Of a DNA stretch of 64,000 nt, positions 56,695 to 64,000 are shown in pieces (positions within the stretch are counted from its first letter, which is position 1; every line of letters begins with the position of its first letter). Below the pieces are notes generated by a model that made no database searches, was not told the origin of the DNA, and saw nothing but the letters and a program-made list of their open reading frames with translations. The translations under genes were made by a program, and so were the position numbers. The stretch comes from JALYXI01 sp963795835 (GTDB lineage Bacteria; Acidobacteriota; Terriglobia; Bryobacterales; Bryobacteraceae), in NCBI GenBank assembly GCA_963795835.1, contig CAWCJC010000009.1:310001-374000 (forward strand), in the 5' to 3' direction.

Positions 56695-56735
56695 TGAGCA
56701 CCGTTACGCGTCACTCGCATATTAGTATTGTGTTT

Positions 56736-57890
56736 ATGCGATTTGCAACTGCCCTGCCCGTGGCTTTCTTTGCGTGCGCGGGGCTGCTCAATGCTCATGC
56801 TGTGCTCACGCATGAAGCCCTGATTGACACAGTTTGGGAAACTTCCATTCAACCTCTGCTGCTAAAGCGGTTTCCGGATGCCTCCGCGGAACAGCTCAAA
56901 AAGGCGCACGCCTTTTGTTATGGCGGAGCCATCATTCAGGATATTGGTTATTACCCTTTCGGCTCACATATGTTCAGCGATTTGACACATTACGTCCGCA
57001 GCGGCGATTTTGTGATTTCGCTGATTGAGCAATCCGCAGACTTGGACGAATATGCATTCGCTGTGGGAGCCTTGGCTCACTTTATAGCCGATACGCAAGG
57101 CCATCCAGGATCAATTAACAAAACCGTTCCGGAGATTTATCCAAAACTGCGCCGTAAGTTCGGCAACTCCGTTACTTATGAGCAAGACAAATCCGCCCAC
57201 GTTCGCACCGAATTCGGGTTCGACGTTTTACAAATCGCGAACAACCTTTATCCCTCGCAGACTTACCACGAATTTATTGGATTTCAGGTTTCTAAGCCCG
57301 TCTTGGAGCGGGCCAGCGTTCAGACCTATGGCCTGCGGCTTGGTGCGTTTTTTGCGTCTCCCAACCTTGCCTTGGGCACCTATCGCTTTTCTGTGAAAAC
57401 GTTGATTCCCGAAGCCACCAAAGCGGCTTGGTCTCAAAAGAAAAAGGAGATTATGAAGAAGTCGCCGGGCATGAATCGCAGGCGATTTGTTTACAACATG
57501 TCGCGCTCTTCCTACAGCAAAGAATGGGGCAACGAATACGAACGGCCCGGTTTTTTCGAGCGTCTGCTTGCTCTGTTGATTCGCATTTTGCCCAGGATCG
57601 GCCCCTTTAAGAATTTTTCTTTTCGCGTACCTCCGCCCGACGCCGAACTACGATTCCAAACTGTTTTCGACGCCATCGTCGCGCGGGACAGAAAAGAGTG
57701 TCTTGCACTCGCGAACGGCACCTTGACATTGACGAATCTGGATCTCGACACCGGCAAGATGTCCCGTAAAGGCGAGTATGCTCTGGCGGACGAGACTTAC
57801 GCCAAACTAATGCAGAAGCTTGCTTCTGAAAAGGTAGCCGTCCCACCCGGTCTTCAAGCCGATTACGATCGCTTCCAGCAGACCCGCTAG
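56736..57890 (+). CDS. Exported zinc-dependent phospholipase C-like protein
   Basis: 384 aa from ATG 56736 (a GTG at 56730 is also possible). Signal peptide RFATALPVAFFACAGLLNAH. Histidines and acidic residues in VLTHEALIDTVW, GYYPFGSHMFSDLTHYVRSG and AVGALAHFIADTQGHP fit the zinc-binding pattern of the Zn_dep_PLPC family. A C-terminal third without recognised domain is basic (KKKEIMKKSPGMNRRRF). Converges with the phosphoesterase gene, overlapping by 4 bp. Confidence 0.75.
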   Translation: MRFATALPVAFFACAGLLNAHAVLTHEALIDTVWETSIQPLLLKRFPDASAEQLKKAHAFCYGGAIIQDIGYYPFGSHMFSDLTHYVRSGDFVISLIEQSADLDEYAFAVGALAHFIADTQGHPGSINKTVPEIYPKLRRKFGNSVTYEQDKSAHVRTEFGFDVLQIANNLYPSQTYHEFIGFQVSKPVLERASVQTYGLRLGAFFASPNLALGTYRFSVKTLIPEATKAAWSQKKKEIMKKSPGMNRRRFVYNMSRSSYSKEWGNEYERPGFFERLLALLIRILPRIGPFKNFSFRVPPPDAELRFQTVFDAIVARDRKECLALANGTLTLTNLDLDTGKMSRKGEYALADETYAKLMQKLASEKVAVPPGLQADYDRFQQTR

Positions 57891-60578
57891 CGGTCCATCG
57901 GAATTGAAGGCTTCGGATCCTTCGGTTCCCGTGCCTTCTCCGGATCGAAGATTCGGCCATCCGGTTTGCGCGCGACATACGGCGTGAAGTCGGGCGTTGC
58001 CGTGAACATCGCGCTCAGGTCTGTGGCGGCAGCATCGTACAGGTTCAAAGGCGCAATTCCCAGGATGCGGAACACGGTTTTCAGCAATCCCGGGAAGCTG
58101 GAGTTTTGATGAAACACAAAATGCGGCCGGATGTAGGGGCCGATCGCCATCAGTATCGTTCGATGCGCATCGATATGGTCCCGCCCGCCCTGCGCATCGT
58201 CCTCCGTCACGAAAATCGCCATCTCTTTCCACTCCGGCGTGTGCGAAAGATATTCCACAATCCGTCCCAGCGCGTAATCGTTATCGGCGACGAACGACGC
58301 GGGGTAAGGATACCCGTCGGCAGGCCGCACAGGCGCAATATGATCGTTCGGCAGGTGAATAAAGACAAACTGGGGCAGCGCCATTCCTTTCAACTCAGCG
58401 ATCAGTTGAGAAGCGCGGTACTGATCCGGGATATTCATGTTGAAGCCCGGATAGTTCCGCGATGTATTGCGGTACAGCGGGTCCGGCATAGGAACATTGG
58501 TCAAATACCGCGCGCCAGTCGGCTTCTGGCCTGCTTCCTCTTCCACGCCCGCCAGTTCGAAGCCTTCACCGAAATTCCGGAACGTGATTTTGTTGCGCTC
58601 AAAATGGTGCCAAATCGTTCCGGCCTGTTCTATCTCCTCCGGATGCACGGAGGAGTTGCTTTGCGCGAATGCCAGCCTCCCTGGCGCCGACGTCGGCAGG
58701 CGAAAATCCTTCTGGCCGGCATACGCAGCCATCAGCGAGCTTTCCGTCCAGGCATCCGGATAGTTGCCCACCAGCCAATGGTGTCCGTCCACGCTGACTT
58801 CGGAATCAGAATAGAAGTTGTCGCTGATCCCCCATCGGCCCGCCAGATCGTGGTGGTTAGGCGTAACTTCCACATGCTGCAAACTCAGCCGGTCTCGTCC
58901 TCCCTGTACGGTGCTTGAGAGCCCGAATCGCGCCAGTTGCGGCGCTCCCGCTGTTCCCGGCATGTCGCCGAACACTTCGTCGAAGGTGCGGTTTTCTTTC
59001 ACGATGACCACGACGTGTTTGATCTCCAGGGGAATCGAAGGCGCCGCGGAGCGAACGGGTAGGAACCCATTGTTGCTCCATACCGTCTGGGTGAGCGCCG
59101 CCAGTTCCGCGCCGGAGGGGCTGGGAAACACGGCCACGCTCCCTCGCCGCAGCACGTCCACCAAGCCGCTGCCATCCTGAAAAGATTCACGGCCGGGCAG
59201 ATTCGGCCCGCTGCCAGCGCCTTTGGCATTCGCCACATAAACCGTCCCATTCTGAATTGCGACGCGCGTGGGGAACCATCCCACCGGAACATGTCCCAAC
59301 ACTTGGCGCGTTTTCAGATCCACAATCCCCAGAGCGTTGATCCCCGCTTCCGCAACCAACAAGCGACCGCCCTCCGTATCGATAGAGAGCCCAAGGGGCA
59401 TGATTCCCCGGAGCGCGTCCAGGCCAGGCACCCTCAGCTCAATCTGTGAAAGGATCTTGCGCGATGCGGCATCAAGAACCGTAATGGAATCGTCGTGTGC
59501 ATTGGAAACGTACACGAATTCGCCGGATGCAACTACACCCGAAGGGCTGCTCCCGCCCGGGTTTTTCCCACTGAAGGGCTCTCCGGTCCGAACGTAACCC
59601 GTTACCGACATGGCAGCCGGATTCGAAACATCGACAAATGCCACAGAGTTCGATTCAGGTTTGTCGGGATCTCCTAAGCCGGGCACCATCACCTGTCCGG
59701 CTTGCCGCGTGCGCTCCACTCCATCCCGGGCCTCCGGCGGACGGAAATCCGAATGCGGGAAAGCTGAGCCCCATGTCGAGAGCCGTCCTTTTCGTGGCCC
59801 CTGGAATTTGGGAATACTCGAATACGCCGGTATGTGTCACATAAGCAGTTTTGCCGTCTGGCGCTAGCGCAATTGCAAAAGGCAACCTGCCGACCCGGAC
59901 GCTGGACAGCAGCCGACCCTTCTTCGCATCGATCGCGCAAATTCGGAAGTTAGCCTGGTCGGTCACATACAGGATGTTCCGAGCTGGATCAAGCGCCAGG
60001 TCGCCGGAAAAGCTGTCCTGGTAACCACTCGTGTTCAGACTGACTAACCCATGCCGCTCCCCCGTTAAAGGGTCAACAGAACGGACTCGGCCGGAGTTAC
60101 CCTCTGTCATCCAAACTAACTTTTCCCCGGAAAACACGATTCCCAGAAAGGTGCTTCGCAGCTCCTGCTCGTCACCATCCTTTGCCCCGGGAGGAAGCGG
60201 CTTTGCGGCCAGGTAATTGTGAGAGCTCCACAAAGCTTTCTTATCAACTTCCCAAACTGTATACGAAAGTCTTTCCGGACCGAGATTAGTCGTGGCCACC
60301 TTGCCGCCTAGGCTGACACCTAGTCCAAATGGTCCGGGACCAGTCATCAGCTGTTTGCCTACCGGCGAAATGATACGGCCCCCGGGCAAGACACTGGGAC
60401 CCGCAAAGCGCCGGTAAGCAGCCCGATTTTGGGCGGGAGTCTCAAACCGGCTTGCCTGAAAACCCAATAGAATCAAGGGTGAAAGCAGAAATAAAATAAA
60501 TCCGGCAGGGGATCTCCACAGCAGCTTTAAGTACCGAATTAATGGCAACATATGTGCATTCGTTACTGTGTGGTTCAT
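57887..60578 (-). CDS. Membrane-anchored phosphoesterase with N-terminal beta-propeller (one frameshift)
   Basis: N-terminal membrane anchor (about residues 25-41, PAGFILFLLSPLILLGF), then a YVTN/NHL-type beta-propeller (NILYVTDQANFRICAIDAKK; FVYVSNAHDDSITVLDAASR; LLVAEAGINALGIVDLKTRQ). The C-terminal half is a PF04185-type phosphoesterase: IKHVVVIVKENRTFDEVFGD, PNHHDLAGRW, FVTEDDAQGGRDHIDAHRT. The frame breaks at about 59731-59738; removing one base joins FPSAEARDGVERTRQAGQV and gives 896 aa. Start 60578 or ATG 60551. Acts outside the cytoplasm on phosphate esters or phospholipids. Confidence 0.82.
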
Positions 60579-60628
60579 AACCAGCTACGTAGTTGTATTA
60601 AAATCATTCCACAAGTTAGAGGCCGAAA

Positions 60629-61309
60629 TTGAGCAGCTTAAGTCTTGTATCAACATCGCCGCAAATGCGAATTCTCGAAGATCCACTGGCGCACCTGCCG
60701 TGCTCAACCATTCTTGAGTATAAGAAGGGCCAGACGATCTACGATCACGATCAGCCCTCAAGCAGCGTCTATTTGGTAATCGGTGGCAAAGTCAAAGTTT
60801 GCCGCATTACTGATGACGGCCGTCAGGTCGTTGTCGATATCTATCAGCCCGACGAATTCTTTGGCGAATCCGCTTTCCTGGGCGGCGCCGAGCGGGCCGA
60901 ATTGGCAGTGGCGCTCGAAAATACCAAGGTAATGACTTGGACTACTTCCGATATTGAAGATATCTCGATGAAACGTCCAAAACTTGCGATTGCGATGATG
61001 CAATTGCTGGTTCAGCGATCCGTCGATTTTGCTCATCGGATTGAGAGTTTCTCTGTCGATAACATTGCGCGTCGCCTTGCACGGACACTGATCCGCTTCT
61101 CGGAGCGATTGGGATCCCGGCAGGATGACGGCTCCATTCAGATGATTCCCTTCACCCATGAGCTTCTTTCACAATACGTCGGAACGTCGCGTGAAATCGT
61201 TACCCACTACATGAATCAATTCCGCCGCCAAGGCTATCTGCGGTACTCGCGCAAAGGAATTATGCTCCACCGCGATGCGATGCGGGACTGGTTGCGCCAG
61301 AATGTCTAA
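60629..61309 (+). CDS. Crp/Fnr-family transcriptional regulator
   Basis: 226 aa with TTG start at 60629 after a GAGG; ATG 60665 is the alternative. Cyclic-nucleotide-type beta-roll (TILEYKKGQTIYDHDQPSSS, YQPDEFFGESAFLGG), long dimer helix, and a winged helix with LLSQYVGTSREIVTHYMNQF. No Fe-S cysteine cluster of Fnr. A palindrome CTACGTAG (60585-60592) in the upstream gap shared with the divergent phosphoesterase gene may be an operator. Its stop abuts the next GTG. Confidence 0.87.
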   Translation: MSSLSLVSTSPQMRILEDPLAHLPCSTILEYKKGQTIYDHDQPSSSVYLVIGGKVKVCRITDDGRQVVVDIYQPDEFFGESAFLGGAERAELAVALENTKVMTWTTSDIEDISMKRPKLAIAMMQLLVQRSVDFAHRIESFSVDNIARRLARTLIRFSERLGSRQDDGSIQMIPFTHELLSQYVGTSREIVTHYMNQFRRQGYLRYSRKGIMLHRDAMRDWLRQNV

Positions 61310-62071
61310 GTGCATCAACTCAACTCGAAGACAGTTTTTATAACGGGTGCGTCCCGCGGGATTGGCGCCGCAACCGCGAAGCGGTTAGCCGAAGCGGGCG
61401 TACGGCAATTCCTTTTGCATTACAACTCGAACCGAACCGGAGCTGAAGAGGCCGCCGCGTCGGTTCGCCTCCTCGGAGCGGAAGCTCATTTGATTTGCGC
61501 CGATTTCTCGCAAGCCGAAGGGATCGACGAAGGCGTGGCTCAGTATCGCCAACTGGGTCTTGAAGCCGATATTCTCATCAATAACGCGGGATCGCTGGTT
61601 CAACGCGCCAAGCTCGCGGACTTCACAACGGACCTTTTCGACCGCGTGATGAACCTGAACGTGAAGAGCGCTTACTTTCTGGCCCAGGCGGTAGCGCCGG
61701 CAATGATCGCAAAGCAGTCCGGCGTGATTGTCAATCTCAGTTCCATAGCGGCGCGGAACGGCGGCGGGCCTGGTGCCACCATCTACGCGGCGGCCAAAGC
61801 TTCCGTGGCTGCAATCACCAAAGGTCTTGCCAAAGAACTGGCGCCTCAAGGGATTCGCGTTAACGCGGTCTCCCCCGGCACTGTCGACAATGACTTTCAT
61901 GCGCAGTTTTCCACGCGCCAAATCCTGGACGGAGTCATCGCGCAGACTCCCGCCGGCAAACTGGGCGACAACGAAGAAGTTGCCGACACGATTCTCTTTC
62001 TGTGCACGGAACCTTCGCGCTACATCTACGGCCAGACGATTGAAATCAACGGGGGAATGTACATGGTCTAG
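61310..62071 (+). CDS. SDR oxidoreductase, 3-oxoacyl-ACP reductase-like
   Basis: 253 aa. TGASRGIGAATA, NNAGS, LSSIAAR and YAAAKASVAA give the full SDR catalytic set (Asn, Ser, Tyr, Lys); ending YIYGQTIEINGGMYMV is FabG-like. GTG start directly after the Crp/Fnr stop, so the two form an operon and the regulator probably controls this enzyme. Confidence 0.86.
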   Translation: MHQLNSKTVFITGASRGIGAATAKRLAEAGVRQFLLHYNSNRTGAEEAAASVRLLGAEAHLICADFSQAEGIDEGVAQYRQLGLEADILINNAGSLVQRAKLADFTTDLFDRVMNLNVKSAYFLAQAVAPAMIAKQSGVIVNLSSIAARNGGGPGATIYAAAKASVAAITKGLAKELAPQGIRVNAVSPGTVDNDFHAQFSTRQILDGVIAQTPAGKLGDNEEVADTILFLCTEPSRYIYGQTIEINGGMYMV

Positions 62072-62784
62072 GCAACTTCAAACATCACAACGGTGATGTT
62101 GTCGTTGCCGCCGGCCTGGTGCGCTGCCTGAATCAGCCTCGCGCAGCGTTCTTCCAGGCTCAGGCCGAGGTTGCAGGCAATGGCGGTCATCTCGTCACTT
62201 GAGATGAGTCCGTGCAAGCCATCGCTCGAGAGAAGCACCCCGTAGCCCGGTTTCAGAGTGGTGCCGTAGTAGCGCGATTCCAAGATCGCGTCGATGCCAA
62301 CCGCCATCGTAAGCGCATGCCGCATGGGATGCGTACGGAGCGCGGCCTCATTGAGTCCCAGCGGAATTCCCACTTCGCGAACCCAAGTCTGGTCTTCCGT
62401 CAGCAACTCGAGCGTCCCTCCGCCATATCGATAAGCCCGGCTATCGCCGACACTGACGATCGCAACCTCGGCTTCATGGACCAAAGCGGCTACCAGAGTG
62501 GTGCCCATTCCATTGAGCGTTGCGTCGCCCGCGGCCGCTTCTCTCACCCGCTGGTGAGCTTCCTCAACCGCCGCCATCAGGCTTGAGGCATCCGGCTTAC
62601 TGACGGGCTCCATCTGCTCGGCTACGGTATCCGCCGCCAGCTTTGAGGCGTGGGCGCCTCCCTTGGCCCCGCCCATGCCATCCGCGAGAATGAATAGTCC
62701 AATCTCCGGAAGCATTCGAAAATAATCCTGGTTCTCCGGACGGATTAAACCAGTATCTGTACATGCTGCGTGAAAAATCTTCAT
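62068..62784 (-). CDS. PP2C-family serine/threonine phosphatase
   Basis: 238 aa from ATG 62784, starting KIFHAACTDTGLIRPENQDY; an upstream start at 62832 lacks homology. Metal-binding motifs FILADGMGGAKGG, VSVGDSRAYRY, LSSDGLHGL and GNDNITVVMF are all present, as in Stp/PrpC phosphatases. Removes phosphate from Ser/Thr of proteins, normally partnered with a Pkn2-type kinase that is absent here. 3' end overlaps the SDR gene by 4 bp (convergent). Confidence 0.88.
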   Translation of the reverse strand: MKIFHAACTDTGLIRPENQDYFRMLPEIGLFILADGMGGAKGGAHASKLAADTVAEQMEPVSKPDASSLMAAVEEAHQRVREAAAGDATLNGMGTTLVAALVHEAEVAIVSVGDSRAYRYGGGTLELLTEDQTWVREVGIPLGLNEAALRTHPMRHALTMAVGIDAILESRYYGTTLKPGYGVLLSSDGLHGLISSDEMTAIACNLGLSLEERCARLIQAAHQAGGNDNITVVMFEVA

Positions 62785-62846
62785 CCCGTGGAACCTATTT
62801 ACTATAAGACGGAAATGGAATTCGGAATGCACCCCATCTATTCCCC

Positions 62847-63701
62847 ATGAAAATTGCCTGGACTCTGGTGAAGGAAACCGCGAACCGTTGGGTGGCTCAT
62901 AACACGCCGCAGCTGGGAGCAGCGCTGGCCTACTATACGGTGTTATCCATGGCGCCGCTTCTGGTTGTCGCTGTCGCGATCGCCGGCTTGTTGTTCGGCG
63001 ATCAAGCTGCCCGGGGAGAAATTGTGAGTCAGATTTCGGCCTTAGTTGGGACGGAGATCGGACGGATCATTCAGGATCTGTTAAAGGCCGCGCACGAACA
63101 AGACCAAGGCATTCTTGCCTCCGTGGCCGGCGGAATCACCTTGCTGATTGGAGCTTCAGCCGTTTTCGGCCAATTGCGTGACTCCTTGAACTTGATTTGG
63201 GACCACAAACCGGCCCAGTCGATGGGGTGGAAAGGTTTTGTCAAATTTCGTCTTTTCACTTTCACCGTCGTACTGGTTGTGGGCTTCATGCTTCTGGTGA
63301 GTCTGGTAGTGAATACGGTAATGACGTTCGTTAGCACTTATCTGAATTCGCTCTTGCGAATTCCTGTATGGCTCAATCTGGTGGTTGCGCCGTTGCTCAC
63401 TTTGGCAGTTACCTCCGTGCTCTTTGCGATGATCTACAAATATATTCCCGAAGTTCCCGTGCGGTGGCGAGACGTCAGAGTAGGAGCCGTGTTCACGGCC
63501 ATGCTCTTCGATCTCGGAAAATATTTGATTGGTCTTTATTTAGGAAAAGCAAGCGTGGGTTCGGCCTATGGAGCCGCAGGATCTCTTGTTGTTTTGCTGG
63601 TTTGGGTTTATTACTCCTCTCAGATTTTCTTCTTCGGCGCGGAGTTTACGAAGGTCTACGCGGACTGGCATGAAAAAAAGAATCTAGCTGCGGCAACGTA
63701 A
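62847..63701 (+). CDS. YihY/BrkB-family inner-membrane protein
   Basis: 284 aa with about six membrane segments. Contains AHNTPQLGAALAYYTVLSMAPL, FGQLRDSLNLIWDHKP and AYGAAGSLVVLLVWVYYSSQ, the family landmarks. Formerly annotated as ribonuclease BN; the membrane function is unknown. Divergent from the PP2C gene. Confidence 0.88.
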   Translation: MKIAWTLVKETANRWVAHNTPQLGAALAYYTVLSMAPLLVVAVAIAGLLFGDQAARGEIVSQISALVGTEIGRIIQDLLKAAHEQDQGILASVAGGITLLIGASAVFGQLRDSLNLIWDHKPAQSMGWKGFVKFRLFTFTVVLVVGFMLLVSLVVNTVMTFVSTYLNSLLRIPVWLNLVVAPLLTLAVTSVLFAMIYKYIPEVPVRWRDVRVGAVFTAMLFDLGKYLIGLYLGKASVGSAYGAAGSLVVLLVWVYYSSQIFFFGAEFTKVYADWHEKKNLAAAT

Positions 63702-63732
63702 TTGCTAACGAAGCGGGGAAGGAGTCGTATCG

Positions 63733-63888
63733 ATGCTTGGAACCATCTTACTGATTGTTTTAGTTCTCGCGCTCGTTGGCGCGTTACCCACATGGGGATA
63801 TAGCAGCAGCTGGGGATACATGCCCAGCGGCGGCTTGGGTCTAGTCGTATTGATCCTTGTAATCCTGCTGTTGATGGGCAAACTTTAG
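63733..63888 (+). CDS. DUF3309 membrane miniprotein
   Basis: 51 aa: LGTILLIVLVLALVGALP, then TWGYSSSWGYMPSGG and a second hydrophobic segment GLVVLILVILLLMGKL. This two-helix pattern with a central W/G/Y-rich loop is DUF3309, found widely near stress and envelope genes. GGGGAAGGAG precedes the ATG at 63733 by a normal distance. Confidence 0.75.
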   Translation: MLGTILLIVLVLALVGALPTWGYSSSWGYMPSGGLGLVVLILVILLLMGKL

Positions 63889-63909
63889 GGCAAATTGAAG
63901 ATGCGGCGA

Positions 63910-63942
63910 CTACTTGCCGATCGCGAGCCGGTCGGCAAGTAG
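63910..63942. repeat. Perfect 11-bp inverted repeat (stem-loop)
   Basis: CTACTTGCCGA (63910-63920) and TCGGCAAGTAG (63932-63942) enclose an 11-nt loop that contains TCGCGA. It lies 21 bp past the DUF3309 stop and overlaps the end of a minus-strand partial frame. No T run, so a terminator or RNA-stabilising hairpin is uncertain. Confidence 0.55.
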
Positions 63943-64000
63943 CGCAGGCAGACCCGCTTCGCGGATTTTCCGCTGCGCTCGAACCACTGCGTAAGGAACT
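63910..64000 (-). CDS. C-terminal end of an unidentified protein (partial)
   Basis: On the minus strand, 29 residues are open from the window edge to TAG at 63912-63910: VPYAVVRAQRKIREAGLPAL and LADRLAIGK. The run RAQRKIREAGLP is reminiscent of the end of region 4 in SigJ-type ECF sigma factors, but too little is seen to decide. Cut off at the window end. Confidence 0.35.
   Translation of the reverse strand, partial: VPYAVVRAQRKIREAGLPALLADRLAIGK

Noticed and set aside
1..64000. tRNA, rRNA or transposase genes
   Set aside because: No cloverleaf-like sequence with CCA-type acceptor stem, ribosomal RNA core or transposase motif was seen by eye on either strand; a covariance search would be decisive.

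Overview
The window looks like a chromosomal segment of an Acidobacteriota bacterium, most likely Bryobacterales/Solibacteres-like. This is inferred from two very large Oar-type TonB-dependent receptors with carboxypeptidase-regulatory N-termini, tandem carboxypeptidase-regulatory-like exported proteins, many exported phosphoesterases and sulfatases, a small secreted Asp/Asn/Arg-rich protein, and moderately high G+C. No rRNA, tRNA, CRISPR array or transposase gene was found.

Layout. 0-5.8 kb: a stressosome-type partner-switching operon (RsbR, RsbS, RsbT, an RsbT-like ATPase fused to an RsbX/SpoIIE-like phosphatase, an RsbT-like ATPase fused to a histidine kinase, then a REC-PAS-HK-REC hybrid kinase). 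5.8-13 kb: an exported small protein, a lytic transglycosylase-like protein, a double-domain glycosyltransferase and a methyltransferase that runs into a serine beta-lactamase-type domain. 13-16.2 kb (minus): esterase, a DWNGDG-repeat membrane-anchored protein and a VWA-domain protein. 16.3-26.5 kb: housekeeping genes: purA, pheS, pheT, then on the minus strand rplM-rpsI / rpsB-tsf-pyrH-frr; an enolase-superfamily gene follows pheT. 26.5-39 kb: PAP2 phosphatase, PhzF, two carboxypeptidase-regulatory paralogs, metallophosphoesterase, sigma-54 response regulator, PHA-granule family protein, sugar-phosphate isomerase-like protein, transketolase and an MFS exporter. 39-52.5 kb: an accessory-looking block with a BrnT/BrnA toxin-antitoxin pair, a gene fragment, a sortilin/BNR-repeat protein, a TMEM165/GDT1 transporter, an MFS transporter, a TonB receptor, two sulfatases and a zinc alcohol dehydrogenase; here the plus strand is markedly C-rich whichever strand codes. 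52.5-64 kb: SDR oxidoreductase, second TonB receptor, zinc phospholipase C-like protein, exported phosphoesterase, Crp/Fnr regulator coupled to an SDR, PP2C phosphatase, YihY/BrkB membrane protein and a DUF3309 miniprotein.

A striking property of the sequence is that nine genes are interrupted by about fifteen one-base shifts (about thirteen extra bases, two missing). In each case the protein continues with full family-like sequence in another frame. One is pheT, which should be essential. I read most of these as consensus errors rather than gene decay, and I annotate the corrected gene spans.

The most interesting biology is the 5' signalling operon, in which the stressosome switch is joined directly to histidine-kinase phosphorelay proteins through RsbT-like ATPase domains. 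Next are the methyltransferase/beta-lactamase fusion and the accessory block near 39-52 kb.
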